Positions 1 to 7,704 of a DNA stretch of 36,415 bases are shown piece after piece. The position numbers and the translations under genes are program-made. The DNA comes from JALYGJ01 sp036558545 (GTDB taxonomy: Bacteria > Chloroflexota > Limnocylindria > Limnocylindrales > CSP1-4). Below the pieces are notes generated by a model. It ran no database searches, was not told the DNA's origin, and saw only the letters and a program-made list of their open reading frames with translations. Where the stretch lies: assembly GCA_036558545.1 (NCBI GenBank), contig DATBFJ010000044.1:1-36415 (forward strand). Direction: 5' to 3'. Positions within the stretch are counted from its first letter, which is position 1, and each line of letters starts with the position of its first letter.

Positions 1-308
1 GGGATGACGAGGCGGCCGACGACTCCGGCGTCGCTCAGCGACGGATCGAGCGTACTACCGGGGATCGGCGTCGTTGCCGGCCCTTGGCTGGAGGCAGTCG
101 AGGATGATGGCGTGGCTGCTACCGCCGCGGTGGAGGTTGGAGTCGGTGTGCCCACTGATGTCGTGCTGGGCACGGCCGTGACCTGCACGGGTGCCGTCGT
201 GCTCGTGGGCGCAGGCGTCGAAAGGGGCGACGATCCACACGCTGCGAGAGCGCCGGACGCTGCGAGAGCAACGACCGCTAAGACGGGGACGCGACGATTC
301 AAGGACAC
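1..308 (-). CDS. Lipoprotein, N-terminal part (runs off left edge)
   Basis: Reading leftwards from a GTG at 308, this frame is open to the window edge (102 codons). It begins with a lipoprotein signal peptide: two arginines, a hydrophobic run, and the lipobox LAAC with Cys24 as the predicted lipidated residue. A Ser/Thr/Pro/Ala-rich linker of about 60 residues follows, typical of surface lipoproteins in monoderm bacteria. A good ribosome binding site (GAGG, 7 nt before the GTG) supports the start. The last visible residues (GVVGRLVI) look like the start of a folded domain, but the function cannot be told. It is divergent from the amidohydrolase at 383. An open frame on the other strand here is low-complexity and is taken as its shadow. 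Confidence 0.72.
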   Translation of the reverse strand, partial: MSLNRRVPVLAVVALAASGALAACGSSPLSTPAPTSTTAPVQVTAVPSTTSVGTPTPTSTAAVAATPSSSTASSQGPATTPIPGSTLDPSLSDAGVVGRLVI

Positions 309-370
309 GGATCTACCTCGATGCGAAACGTTCAGGCGGACAGCGGTGGCGCAAGCGGCCGGGGAGTGAC

Positions 371-376
371 TAGATT
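371..376 (+). promoter_or_regulatory. Predicted -10 element TAGATT of a leaderless promoter
   Basis: TAGATT lies 6 nt before the ATG at 383, with no Shine-Dalgarno sequence between them. The same TANNNT-to-start spacing recurs at other unit starts in this window, suggesting a transcript that begins at or near the ATG. No clear -35 element is visible. Confidence 0.45.
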
Positions 377-382
377 TTAGCG

Positions 383-1981
383 ATGGCCCTGGTCGACCTC
401 CTGATACGCGGCGGCACCATCGTTGACGGCACAGGTGCGCCAGGCCGCCTCGGAGATGTGCTCATCAGCGGCGACCGCCTGCGACTGGTGATGGCCGACG
501 ATCGGGTCCAGCCGGTCCGCGAGATCGACGCCACGGGCCTGGTCGTTGCGCCCGGCTTCATCGACCTTCACTCGCACTCGGGTCTGATCATCCTGGCCGA
601 GCCACGGCACGAGCCCAAGGTCCGCCAGGGCGTGACGACTGAGATCGTCGGTGTCGACGGCCTTTCGTATGCGCCCATGCCCTCGTCCGCGGATCTCGAC
701 GCGCTGATCGAGATGAACGCCGGCCTCGACGGTTCGCCTCGCGCAGGGACAGCCGACTGGACGTCGGTCGCTGGGTACCTCGCGCGGATGGACGGCCACG
801 TCTCGGTAAACATCGGGCTGATGGTCGGCAACAGTGCGCTTCGTATCTCGCGCCTCGGCTGGAACAACGTGCCTGCCGATTCCTCAGCGCTGGCCGACAT
901 GCGCGCAGTCCTGGCCGACGCCATGAGCGCCGGGGCCCTTGGCGTTTCGAGCGGTCTCGACTACCCGCCCGGCGCGTTTGCCACGACCGACGAGCTGGCT
1001 GCGCTGACCGGCGAGGCGGCACATCGTGGGGGCTTCTACCACACTCATGTTCGCTACCCGCTCGGCGACCGCTATCTCGATCCGTTCCGCGAAGCGATCG
1101 AGATCGGCCGGCGCGGCGGCGGGCCGGTTCACATAACCCACTTCTATCACCGCCAGACGCACCCGGGGGGCCCTCAGCCGTTGCTGGCGCTCGTGGATGA
1201 CGCCCGTGACGAAGGGCTGGACGTGACTTTCGACACGTATCCCTACGAATGGGCCTCAACCCGGCTGCTCATCCAGATGCCGCTGTGGATCCAGGAGGGT
1301 GGGCCTGGGCCGCTCAAGGAGCGCCTCGCCGATCGCGCCGCGCGCCAGCGACTGCGCACCGAATTGCGCGCGCGCGGCGCCGCCTACACCTCGCCGGAGG
1401 GTTGGGCAGATGTTCGGCTTGGCGCGTTCAGTCGGCCGGAAAACCTCCACTGGGAGTCGCGGACGCTCGCCGACGTGATGAACGAGCGTGGCGTGGACGC
1501 GATAGATGCGATGTGCGACCTGCTGCTCTCAGAGGATCTGCGCGTCAACCAGGTCACGAGCGGACCATGGCACGAAACGATGCATCACTTCGTCGTCCAT
1601 CCGGTGGGTATGTTCGGGACTGATTCCACCTTCGTCGGCGCCAAACCCTCTCCGCGAACGTACGGGTCATACCCGCGCGTTCTCGGCGAGTTCGTGCGCG
1701 AGCGACACCTGCTGGGTCTGGAGGAGGCAGTGCGCAAAATGACGTCAGCTCCCGCGACTCGACTGGGTCTTTCAGACCGCGGCCGTCTAGCTGACGGTTA
1801 CTTCGCGGACGTGGTCATCTTCGATCCACAGGCCGTGGCGTCAAACGCGACGTACGACGAGCCGCGCCGCTATCCCACCGGAATCGAGTACGTGATCGTC
1901 AACGGCACGCTCGTAGTGGACCGCGGCGAGCATACGGGTGCGCTGCCGGGACGGGCAGTCCGGCGCGCCCAGCACTTCTAG
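383..1981 (+). CDS. N-acyl-D-amino-acid deacylase family amidohydrolase
   Basis: A 532-residue metal-dependent amidohydrolase. Its N-terminal beta-sandwich (LLIRGGTIVDGTG) leads into a TIM barrel with the metal-binding HSH at residues 63-65, later histidines in HTHVRYP and HITHFYH, and a GTDST aspartate region. The C-terminus (SAPATRLGLSDRGRLADG, VIVNG) is typical of D-aminoacylases, which remove N-acyl groups from D-amino acids. In characterised D-aminoacylases a conserved GNCG cysteine binds zinc; here the matching segment reads GVDG with Asp92, so metal content or substrate may differ. The gene ends in a CTAG in which its TAG stop overlaps the stop of the convergent membrane gene. It sits beside the xanthine dehydrogenase operon, but its own substrate is not evident; a role on a cyclic or ring-opened ureide is only a possibility. 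Confidence 0.85.
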   Translation: MALVDLLIRGGTIVDGTGAPGRLGDVLISGDRLRLVMADDRVQPVREIDATGLVVAPGFIDLHSHSGLIILAEPRHEPKVRQGVTTEIVGVDGLSYAPMPSSADLDALIEMNAGLDGSPRAGTADWTSVAGYLARMDGHVSVNIGLMVGNSALRISRLGWNNVPADSSALADMRAVLADAMSAGALGVSSGLDYPPGAFATTDELAALTGEAAHRGGFYHTHVRYPLGDRYLDPFREAIEIGRRGGGPVHITHFYHRQTHPGGPQPLLALVDDARDEGLDVTFDTYPYEWASTRLLIQMPLWIQEGGPGPLKERLADRAARQRLRTELRARGAAYTSPEGWADVRLGAFSRPENLHWESRTLADVMNERGVDAIDAMCDLLLSEDLRVNQVTSGPWHETMHHFVVHPVGMFGTDSTFVGAKPSPRTYGSYPRVLGEFVRERHLLGLEEAVRKMTSAPATRLGLSDRGRLADGYFADVVIFDPQAVASNATYDEPRRYPTGIEYVIVNGTLVVDRGEHTGALPGRAVRRAQHF

Positions 1982-2478
1982 AAGAAGCCGTTGGATCCGA
2001 GCACCATCAGGATGATGATCAGGACGATCAGCACGCTGAGTGAAATGCCGCCGATCTGAATGCGCCTGCCCAGCGCCGCAATGTGCGGTGGCGGTCCGGC
2101 TGGGGGAGTCGCACCGGGCGCTGGAGGAGGCGGTGGAGTACTGGTCGCTTCGATCATCGCGTCGACCGCGGGCCTCTGCCAGAAGAGCGAGATACCCAGC
2201 GCGATCACGTAGAGAATGATGGCAACGTCGAGCCAGATCGCCTTGGTCAGATCGATCGGCACGAGCCAGATCAGGGCAATTCCGGTAATGCCCTGAAAGA
2301 TGGCCAGCGGGATGACGATGCCTTTGGTGATGCGTGCGACTGCCCGCAGAGCAAAGTTCCCGTGTGCTGGCTCTGCCGCACCCATCGAGCCAATGATCGG
2401 GAACGCGAACGATGGCCCGAAGGCGATGATCGCTCCGCCGATATGCAGCAGCAGAACTAACAACGTAAAGCCCGTCAT
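1978..2478 (-). CDS. DUF2269-like integral membrane protein
   Basis: A 166-residue membrane protein with about four hydrophobic segments: an N-terminal one containing LLLHIGGAIIAFGPSFAFP, one near residues 50-70, one near 80-100, and a C-terminal anchor. A proline-rich cytoplasmic or surface loop (PPPPPAPGATPPAGPPP) separates the last two. The N-terminal pattern resembles the DUF2269 family of predicted membrane proteins, whose role is unknown. A strong ribosome binding site (GGAGG, 5 nt before the ATG) supports the start. It is divergent from the xanthine dehydrogenase operon and convergent with the deacylase. No link to purine metabolism is visible in the protein. Confidence 0.72.
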   Translation of the reverse strand: MTGFTLLVLLLHIGGAIIAFGPSFAFPIIGSMGAAEPAHGNFALRAVARITKGIVIPLAIFQGITGIALIWLVPIDLTKAIWLDVAIILYVIALGISLFWQRPAVDAMIEATSTPPPPPAPGATPPAGPPPHIAALGRRIQIGGISLSVLIVLIIILMVLGSNGFF

Positions 2479-2567
2479 CCGCTACCTCCCTCGACCGCGG
2501 TCATGCGTGCGCGGCACCGGGCGCAACTTAGCACTCGCTGAAGGCCGAAACAGGTCGGTTCGGCAGT

Positions 2568-2573
2568 TACCAT
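2568..2573 (+). promoter_or_regulatory. Predicted -10 element TACCAT of the xanthine dehydrogenase operon
   Basis: TACCAT lies 7 nt before the ATG at 2581, and no Shine-Dalgarno sequence is present. This fits a leaderless transcript for the first gene of the operon. It lies in the roughly 100 bp divergent gap with the gene ending at 2478. No -35 match and no palindrome resembling the TrmB operator at 15690 was seen. Confidence 0.42.
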
Positions 2574-2580
2574 CGCGGAA

Positions 2581-5034
2581 ATGACCATCACGACGCGGCC
2601 AACGCGCTCGCGGCCATCCATTGCCCAGCCTGACGTCGCGACCCCGCTGCGCGCGCCCGAAGGTGGTGAAGTCGGCGTCGGCCGGGCGCGCGCCTTCCCC
2701 ACCCGGCGAGAAGGCCCGGCCAAGCTGACTGGCACGGCCTTGTACACGGACGACATGGTCTTTCCGGGTGCCTGGTACGGCCACACGATCCGCTCGACAG
2801 AAGCGCACGCCAAGCTTCTGGGCATCGATCTCGATCCGGAGTTCGACTGGTCGAAGGTCATCGTGCTCACGGCCAAGGACATTCCGGGTGACAACCTGGT
2901 GTCGCTGATCGCAGATGACCAGCCAGTGCTCGTCTCGGACGAGATCCGCCACCATGCGGAGCCGGTCGCATTGCTGGCCGCGCCGGACCGCGACACGCTG
3001 CGCCGTGCCAGGGAGCGCATCAAGCTTCGAACTTCACCGCTCCCGGCTGTCTTCGACCCGCTCGAGTCGACGCAGGAGTTCTCCCATTTCGCGCTCGACA
3101 AGGGTGACGTCGACGTTGGTTTCCAGGAGGCCGAGCTGGTACTCGAAGGTGAGTACCGCGTGGGTCACCAGGAGCAGCTGTACATCGAGAACCAGGCAAT
3201 GATCGCCGTGCCACGGCCAGACGGCGGAATCACCATCCATGGATCGCTCCAATGCCCCTATTACATCCACAAGGCGATGAAGCAGGCCCTGAAGCTGTCC
3301 GATCAGCAGGCCGTGGTCATCCAGGCGGAGACGGGCGGCGGCTTTGGAGGCAAAGAGGAATACCCGTCGATGATCGCGCTGCACGCCGCATTGTTGGCGC
3401 AGCGGCTCGCCAAGCCGGTTCGGATGATCTACGACCGCCACGAGGACATCGCCGCGACAACCAAGCGCCACCCGGCAATCGTTCGTCACAAAACCGGGGT
3501 GACGCGCGATGGCAGACTCGTTGCCCAGGACATTGAAGTCATCTTTGACGGCGGCGCCTACTGCACGCTGACGCCCGTGGTGTTATCGCGCGGCACGCTG
3601 CATGCCGGCGGTCCCTACAGCTGCCCGCACGTGCGTATTCGCGGCCGGGCCATGGCCACGAACACTCCACCGAACGGCGCGTTTCGCGGATTTGGTGCCC
3701 CTCAAACCGAGTTCGGTGCCGAGATGCAGGTCAACCGCATCGCCGAAGCGCTCGACATGTCGCCCCTGGAGCTTCGTCGGCGCTGGGTGTATCGCATCGG
3801 CGATGAGACTCCGAGCGGCCAGGTGCTCAAGGAGAGCGTGGCAGGTGAGGAGGTTCTCGAGCGCGCCGCAGAGGCGTCCGAGTTCGAACGCGTTCGCACA
3901 CTGACGGCACAACAACGCTCGACTCGCACCAAGAGCAAGTCAGTCCCTCTTGCGTCACCGAAGGAACGAACCGGGCGCGGAATCGGTCTTGCGCTCGCGT
4001 GGCATGGGGCCGGCTTCACGGGCAGTGGGGAGGTCCACCTGGCCAGCATCGCCAGTGTCGAACTGACGAGCGCGGCGGAGATCCGCGTGCTGACCGGTTC
4101 CACTGAGATGGGCCAGGGCACCAAGACGATCTTTCCACAACTCGTGGCAGAGCAGCTGGGCGTTCCATACGAGCTGGTGATCATGGCCCCGCAGGACACG
4201 TCGATCGTTCCCGATTCTGGACCCACAGTGGCGTCGCGCACGGCAATGGTCGTTGGTGGGTTGGTCATGCAAGCCGCCGCGAAGCTGCGTTCGACAGTCA
4301 TCAAATCAACTGGCAAGCCATTCCCGGAGTCCTACCGCGATTACGCGCGCGAGCACGGCGGTTTGCGCATCGACCAGCAATTCGAGCCGTACCCGGGCGT
4401 CCAGTTCGATGACGAGACGTACCGCGGCGACGCCTATCCGGCATACGGCTGGGCTGCTGCAGTTGCGGAAGTCGACGTCGATCTCGACACGGGCGAGGTC
4501 TCCGTGCGCGACGTGGTCGCGGCGGATGACATCGGCCATGCCATCCATCCCGTACTCGCGGAGGGCCAGGTCGAGGGCGGCACCCTCCAGGGAGTGGGCT
4601 ATGCCACGATCGAGGAGATCAAGCTGGCCGACGGCCGCTATCTGAACGATCGGTTGGCGACGTACCTCATCCCCACCTCGCTCGACGCGCCACGCATCAC
4701 GTCGATCCTCGTCGAAGAGCCGTACAGTGGCGCACCGCATGGTGCCAAAGGCGTAGGCGAGCTGCCAATGGACGTGCCGGCGGCGGCCGTGGTCGCAGCA
4801 ATCCACGACGCCACGGGGGCTTGGGTGCATGACCTTCCTGCGTCGCCCGAGCGCATCCTGGCTGCGCTCCACGGGATCAAGCCGCCGCCACCTCCCGGCA
4901 TCTCGACGGCAAGCCCGCGAAGTGCCGACATCGCGCCGTCCGCGAGCAATGCGGGTGTGGTGGATTCCGCGCTCGATCCGGCACCCGAAGCGCACACCGA
5001 TCCCCAACCGACGCGCGGGCCATACGACGGATGA
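2581..5034 (+). CDS. xdhA: Xanthine dehydrogenase, molybdopterin-binding subunit
   Basis: An 817-residue large subunit of the xanthine oxidase family, which hydroxylates hypoxanthine and xanthine to urate at a Mo centre. After a variable N-terminus of about 35 residues comes the small a/b-hammerhead domain, then the two Mo-binding domains. Three residues that recognise and activate purines in the bovine enzyme have clear equivalents: Glu259 in GGGFGGKEE (bovine Glu802), Arg369 in GAFRGFGAPQ (Arg880) and Glu727 in GAKGVGELP (Glu1261). This favours a purine substrate over CO or nicotinate; the CO dehydrogenase loop AYXCSFR is absent. The last about 50 residues are a Pro/Ala/Ser-rich tail. The stop overlaps the next start as ATGA. 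The PucD naming of Bacillus would also fit. Confidence 0.88.
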   Translation: MTITTRPTRSRPSIAQPDVATPLRAPEGGEVGVGRARAFPTRREGPAKLTGTALYTDDMVFPGAWYGHTIRSTEAHAKLLGIDLDPEFDWSKVIVLTAKDIPGDNLVSLIADDQPVLVSDEIRHHAEPVALLAAPDRDTLRRARERIKLRTSPLPAVFDPLESTQEFSHFALDKGDVDVGFQEAELVLEGEYRVGHQEQLYIENQAMIAVPRPDGGITIHGSLQCPYYIHKAMKQALKLSDQQAVVIQAETGGGFGGKEEYPSMIALHAALLAQRLAKPVRMIYDRHEDIAATTKRHPAIVRHKTGVTRDGRLVAQDIEVIFDGGAYCTLTPVVLSRGTLHAGGPYSCPHVRIRGRAMATNTPPNGAFRGFGAPQTEFGAEMQVNRIAEALDMSPLELRRRWVYRIGDETPSGQVLKESVAGEEVLERAAEASEFERVRTLTAQQRSTRTKSKSVPLASPKERTGRGIGLALAWHGAGFTGSGEVHLASIASVELTSAAEIRVLTGSTEMGQGTKTIFPQLVAEQLGVPYELVIMAPQDTSIVPDSGPTVASRTAMVVGGLVMQAAAKLRSTVIKSTGKPFPESYRDYAREHGGLRIDQQFEPYPGVQFDDETYRGDAYPAYGWAAAVAEVDVDLDTGEVSVRDVVAADDIGHAIHPVLAEGQVEGGTLQGVGYATIEEIKLADGRYLNDRLATYLIPTSLDAPRITSILVEEPYSGAPHGAKGVGELPMDVPAAAVVAAIHDATGAWVHDLPASPERILAALHGIKPPPPPGISTASPRSADIAPSASNAGVVDSALDPAPEAHTDPQPTRGPYDG

Positions 5035-5513
5035 CCTACCAGCTCAGCGTCAACGGTGGCGACGTCTCGCTGGAAGTGCCGGGCATGCGACGGCTGCTCG
5101 ACGCTCTGCGAGAAGACCTCGGGCTGACCGGGACGAAAGAAGGCTGCGGCGAGGGCGAGTGCGGCGCATGTTCCGTACTGGTGAACGGCAAGGTCGTCGA
5201 CTCGTGCCTCGTCCCCGTCTGCCAGGTTGAGGGCGCCAGCGTCATGACTGTCGAAGGACTCGCGCCGGCCGGCACTGATCTCGGAGTTCTGCAACGGTCG
5301 TTCCTGGAAGCGGGCGGCGCCCAATGCGGCATCTGTACGCCCGGGATGCTGATGGCGGCACAGGCGTACCTGGATGCCGGCGGCGGCACGGACGAGGAAC
5401 AGATCCGGACGGCGATCGCCGGCAACCTGTGCCGTTGCACGGGCTACACGAAGATCATTGACGCCATCATCCTGGCCGCATCACAATCGGCCACCAACCT
5501 GCCCCAGAGCTGA
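5031..5513 (+). CDS. Xanthine dehydrogenase, [2Fe-2S] subunit
   Basis: A 160-residue two-cluster iron-sulfur subunit that carries electrons from the Mo centre to FAD. The N-terminal plant-ferredoxin-like domain has Cys39, Cys44, Cys47 and Cys59 (CGEGECGAC and the later DSC). The C-terminal helical domain has Cys99 and Cys102 in QCGICTPG and Cys134 and Cys136 in NLCRCTGY, the full ligand set for both clusters. Length matches the family. The start ATG overlaps the large-subunit stop (ATGA) and the stop overlaps the FAD-subunit start (TGATG), so the three subunits are translationally coupled, as expected for a fixed complex. Equivalent to Bacillus PucE. Confidence 0.93.
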   Translation: MTYQLSVNGGDVSLEVPGMRRLLDALREDLGLTGTKEGCGEGECGACSVLVNGKVVDSCLVPVCQVEGASVMTVEGLAPAGTDLGVLQRSFLEAGGAQCGICTPGMLMAAQAYLDAGGGTDEEQIRTAIAGNLCRCTGYTKIIDAIILAASQSATNLPQS

Positions 5514-6373
5514 TGCCAGCACCGTACGAGCCCCCCGTTGTCTCGCCCAGGTCAGTGACGGAGGCGCTTGGCTTGCTCGCGGACGGGGACGGCCTGCGTC
5601 CGATCGCCGGCGGCACGGACCTGATGGTCCAGATCACGGGTGAGTTGGGCCCGCCGCCGGAACGGGTCATCGACATCTGGCACCTCGACGAGTTGCGCGG
5701 CATCTCCCTCGATGACGGAGTGCTTACGATCGGCGCGCTCGCGACGTATGCCGAGATCCGCACGTCAGATCCGGTGCGTGCGACGCTGCCGGCGCTCGCC
5801 GAGTGCGCAGCCACCATCGGCGCGGCACAGATCCAGAACCGGGGCACGATCGGCGGCAACATTGTGAATGCCTCCCCGGCCGGCGACACCCTGCCCGTGC
5901 TGCTGGCAGCGGACGCCCAAATCGTCCTGCAGTCGACGACGGGGACGCGAACTGTCGTTGCCTCCGATTTCTGGCCGGCGTACCGCCAAACCGCGCGCAA
6001 GCCTGAGGAATTGGTCACCCAGGTCCGCATCCCGCTCCCTCCGGGTCGACAAGTGCGCTTCCGGAAGGTCGGTACCCGCAGAGCACAGGCAATCTCGAAG
6101 GTCGTGATGGCTCTCGCGTGGCGCGAGGACGGCGGCGTCTGGCGCGATGTGCGCGTCGCGATTGGCTCGGTTGCCCCCACGCCGGTCCGTGCGCGGGAAA
6201 CTGAGCGCGTGCTCGAGGGCGCTGCGCCGCGAGAGACGACTGCCGACCACGCCGCGAACACGATCACGAACGAGATCCACCCGATCGACGATGTCCGATC
6301 GACCGCCGACTATCGGCGCCTCGTCACGGCGCGAATTCTGCACCGCATGCTCCGGGAGGCAGGCGGCTGGTGA
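5513..6373 (+). CDS. Xanthine dehydrogenase, FAD-binding subunit
   Basis: A 286-residue member of the CO dehydrogenase/xanthine dehydrogenase medium-subunit family, which holds FAD and passes electrons to NAD or another acceptor. It shows the FAD pyrophosphate motifs GGTDLMVQ near the N-terminus and TIGGNIVNASPAGDTLP in the middle, then the C-terminal domain with FRKVGTRRAQAISKV. It is the third gene of the operon, after the Mo and Fe-S subunits, with a one-base overlap upstream. Downstream, the stop overlaps the lipoprotein start as GTGA. Equivalent to Bacillus PucC. Confidence 0.92.
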   Translation: MPAPYEPPVVSPRSVTEALGLLADGDGLRPIAGGTDLMVQITGELGPPPERVIDIWHLDELRGISLDDGVLTIGALATYAEIRTSDPVRATLPALAECAATIGAAQIQNRGTIGGNIVNASPAGDTLPVLLAADAQIVLQSTTGTRTVVASDFWPAYRQTARKPEELVTQVRIPLPPGRQVRFRKVGTRRAQAISKVVMALAWREDGGVWRDVRVAIGSVAPTPVRARETERVLEGAAPRETTADHAANTITNEIHPIDDVRSTADYRRLVTARILHRMLREAGGW

Positions 6374-7101
6374 AAGGAACGATTCGGGTGCTGAAGCTGA
6401 TTCCTGTTCTCGCGCCGGTGTTGCTGTTAGCCGCTTGCGGCGGCACTGAGCCGACAACGCCTCCGACCGCGCCGCCGCCGACGGCGGCGCAAAGCACCAA
6501 TCCGGCTTTGGCGGCGGTCAATGCGCTCAAAATGCACGGTTCATGGCAGTTCACGGTTACGACGTACGAGTCGGGCTCGCCTAACTTCTCCAACACAATC
6601 ACTGGGACCGAGACAACCGCGCGGCCCAGTGGGGAGGGCTTTACGGTGACTCGGCCCGGAAAGCCGACCATGAAATATGTCCGACTCGGCACGGATGTCT
6701 GGTACGACTCGGGCACCGGCTCGTTCACCCAGACGAAGTCGGACGATAGCTACGTCAACGCCGACTTTCAGACGTACTACATGGACAGCATGGTGGCCGC
6801 CGCCGAAGCCCAGGGACTCGAGTTCGACCAGGTTGGCGCGGAAAGCGTCGGCGGAGTAGCCGCCACGCACTATCGGCTCGCCGACGCCTATGTGCAGGCC
6901 ATCGTCGCCAACATGCCCGGTGTTACTGCCGCCGATTGGGCCGCCGACATCTGGACCTCCGACGCCGACGGGTCGCTCCTGCAGCTGCAGTGGGGTCCGC
7001 AGTCGCTCGACAAAGTGCAGGCCCAGACGGGCTTTGACTATGTCGTGACCGCGGTGGATTGCGACTGCCCGGTCAAACCGCCGACGACCGCCCGTTACTG
7101 A
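6370..7101 (+). CDS. Lipoprotein, LppX/LprG-like, coupled to xanthine dehydrogenase
   Basis: A 243-residue predicted lipoprotein. The signal peptide ends in the lipobox LLAAC with Cys23, followed by a Thr/Pro-rich spacer. The body is mostly beta-strand with a repeated pattern of short polar strands (MKYVRLGTDVWYDSG, VGGVAATHYRLAD), which resembles the LppX/LprAFG half-barrel fold of actinobacterial lipoproteins that carry lipids; this assignment is by pattern only. The GTG start overlaps the FAD-subunit stop (GTGA), so it is translated with xanthine dehydrogenase. A surface protein in this position could bind a substrate or simply be a passenger. An alternative GTG start lies a few codons in (6388). 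No enzyme motif is visible. Confidence 0.75.
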   Translation: MKGTIRVLKLIPVLAPVLLLAACGGTEPTTPPTAPPPTAAQSTNPALAAVNALKMHGSWQFTVTTYESGSPNFSNTITGTETTARPSGEGFTVTRPGKPTMKYVRLGTDVWYDSGTGSFTQTKSDDSYVNADFQTYYMDSMVAAAEAQGLEFDQVGAESVGGVAATHYRLADAYVQAIVANMPGVTAADWAADIWTSDADGSLLQLQWGPQSLDKVQAQTGFDYVVTAVDCDCPVKPPTTARY

Positions 7102-7107
7102 GCTCGA

Positions 7108-7704
7108 GTGAAGCCGGAGAACGTCCTCTTCTTCGATTCACAGACTGACCTTCGGGCTTGGCTCATGGCAAACCACGCGAGGAAAGACTTCCAGTGGATC
7201 GGCTTCCACAGGCGAGCCGCACAACGTGGAGGGCTGGAATACGACGAAGCGGTCGAGGAAGCGCTCTGCTTCGGATGGATCGACGGCCAGGGCGCGGGCA
7301 TCGACGACATATCGAGAGCAATCCGCTTTAGTCCGCGGCGCAAGGGAAGCATCTGGAGCAACGTGAATGTCCGCCGGATGCAGGCGTTGATCGAGGCTGG
7401 TCGGGTAGCGCCGTCGGGTCTGGCCGCCTTCGACGCTCGACGCGCGGATCGAACGGGAATCTACTCGTCCGAGAACCCTCCGCTCGAGTTCTCGGACGAC
7501 CTGGAACGGCGATTTCGCGCGAATGCGCCGAGCTGGGAGTTCTGGAACGAGCAGCCGCGGGGCTATCGTCGGCAGATGACGTGGTGGGTCATGAGCGCGA
7601 AGCGCGATGAGACGAGGTCGAGGCGAATGGACGCATTGATCGAGCATCACGCGACCGGTAAGCGGATCGAGCCGACGCGACTGCCCAAGATGAGCGAGCG
7701 ATGA
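7108..7704 (+). CDS. YdeI/OmpD-associated family protein
   Basis: A 198-residue cytoplasmic protein of the YdeI/OmpD-associated family. Characteristic segments are the N-terminal region with WIGFHRR, the central YDEAVEEALCFGWIDGQ, and IRFSPRRKGSIWSNVNVRR. The C-terminal part (RRQMTWWVMSAKRDETRSRR) matches the usual basic helix of the family. Members have been tied to bacteriocin or cationic peptide tolerance, but no biochemical activity is firmly assigned. It begins with GTG 6 bp after the lipoprotein stop, and its own stop overlaps the malate synthase start (ATGA), so it is part of the same transcription unit. Its presence in a purine operon has no obvious reason. Confidence 0.82.
   Translation: MKPENVLFFDSQTDLRAWLMANHARKDFQWIGFHRRAAQRGGLEYDEAVEEALCFGWIDGQGAGIDDISRAIRFSPRRKGSIWSNVNVRRMQALIEAGRVAPSGLAAFDARRADRTGIYSSENPPLEFSDDLERRFRANAPSWEFWNEQPRGYRRQMTWWVMSAKRDETRSRRMDALIEHHATGKRIEPTRLPKMSER

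Noticed and set aside
4..369. Plus-strand open frame of 121 residues at the left edge
   Set aside because: Low-complexity Val/Gly/Ala-rich then Arg-rich composition. The opposite strand has a lipoprotein start with a lipobox and ribosome site, so this is its shadow.
2581..5034. Carbon monoxide dehydrogenase large subunit (CoxL) as an alternative
   Set aside because: The CoxL loop AYXCSFR is absent, and the purine-contact residues Glu259 and Arg369 are present.
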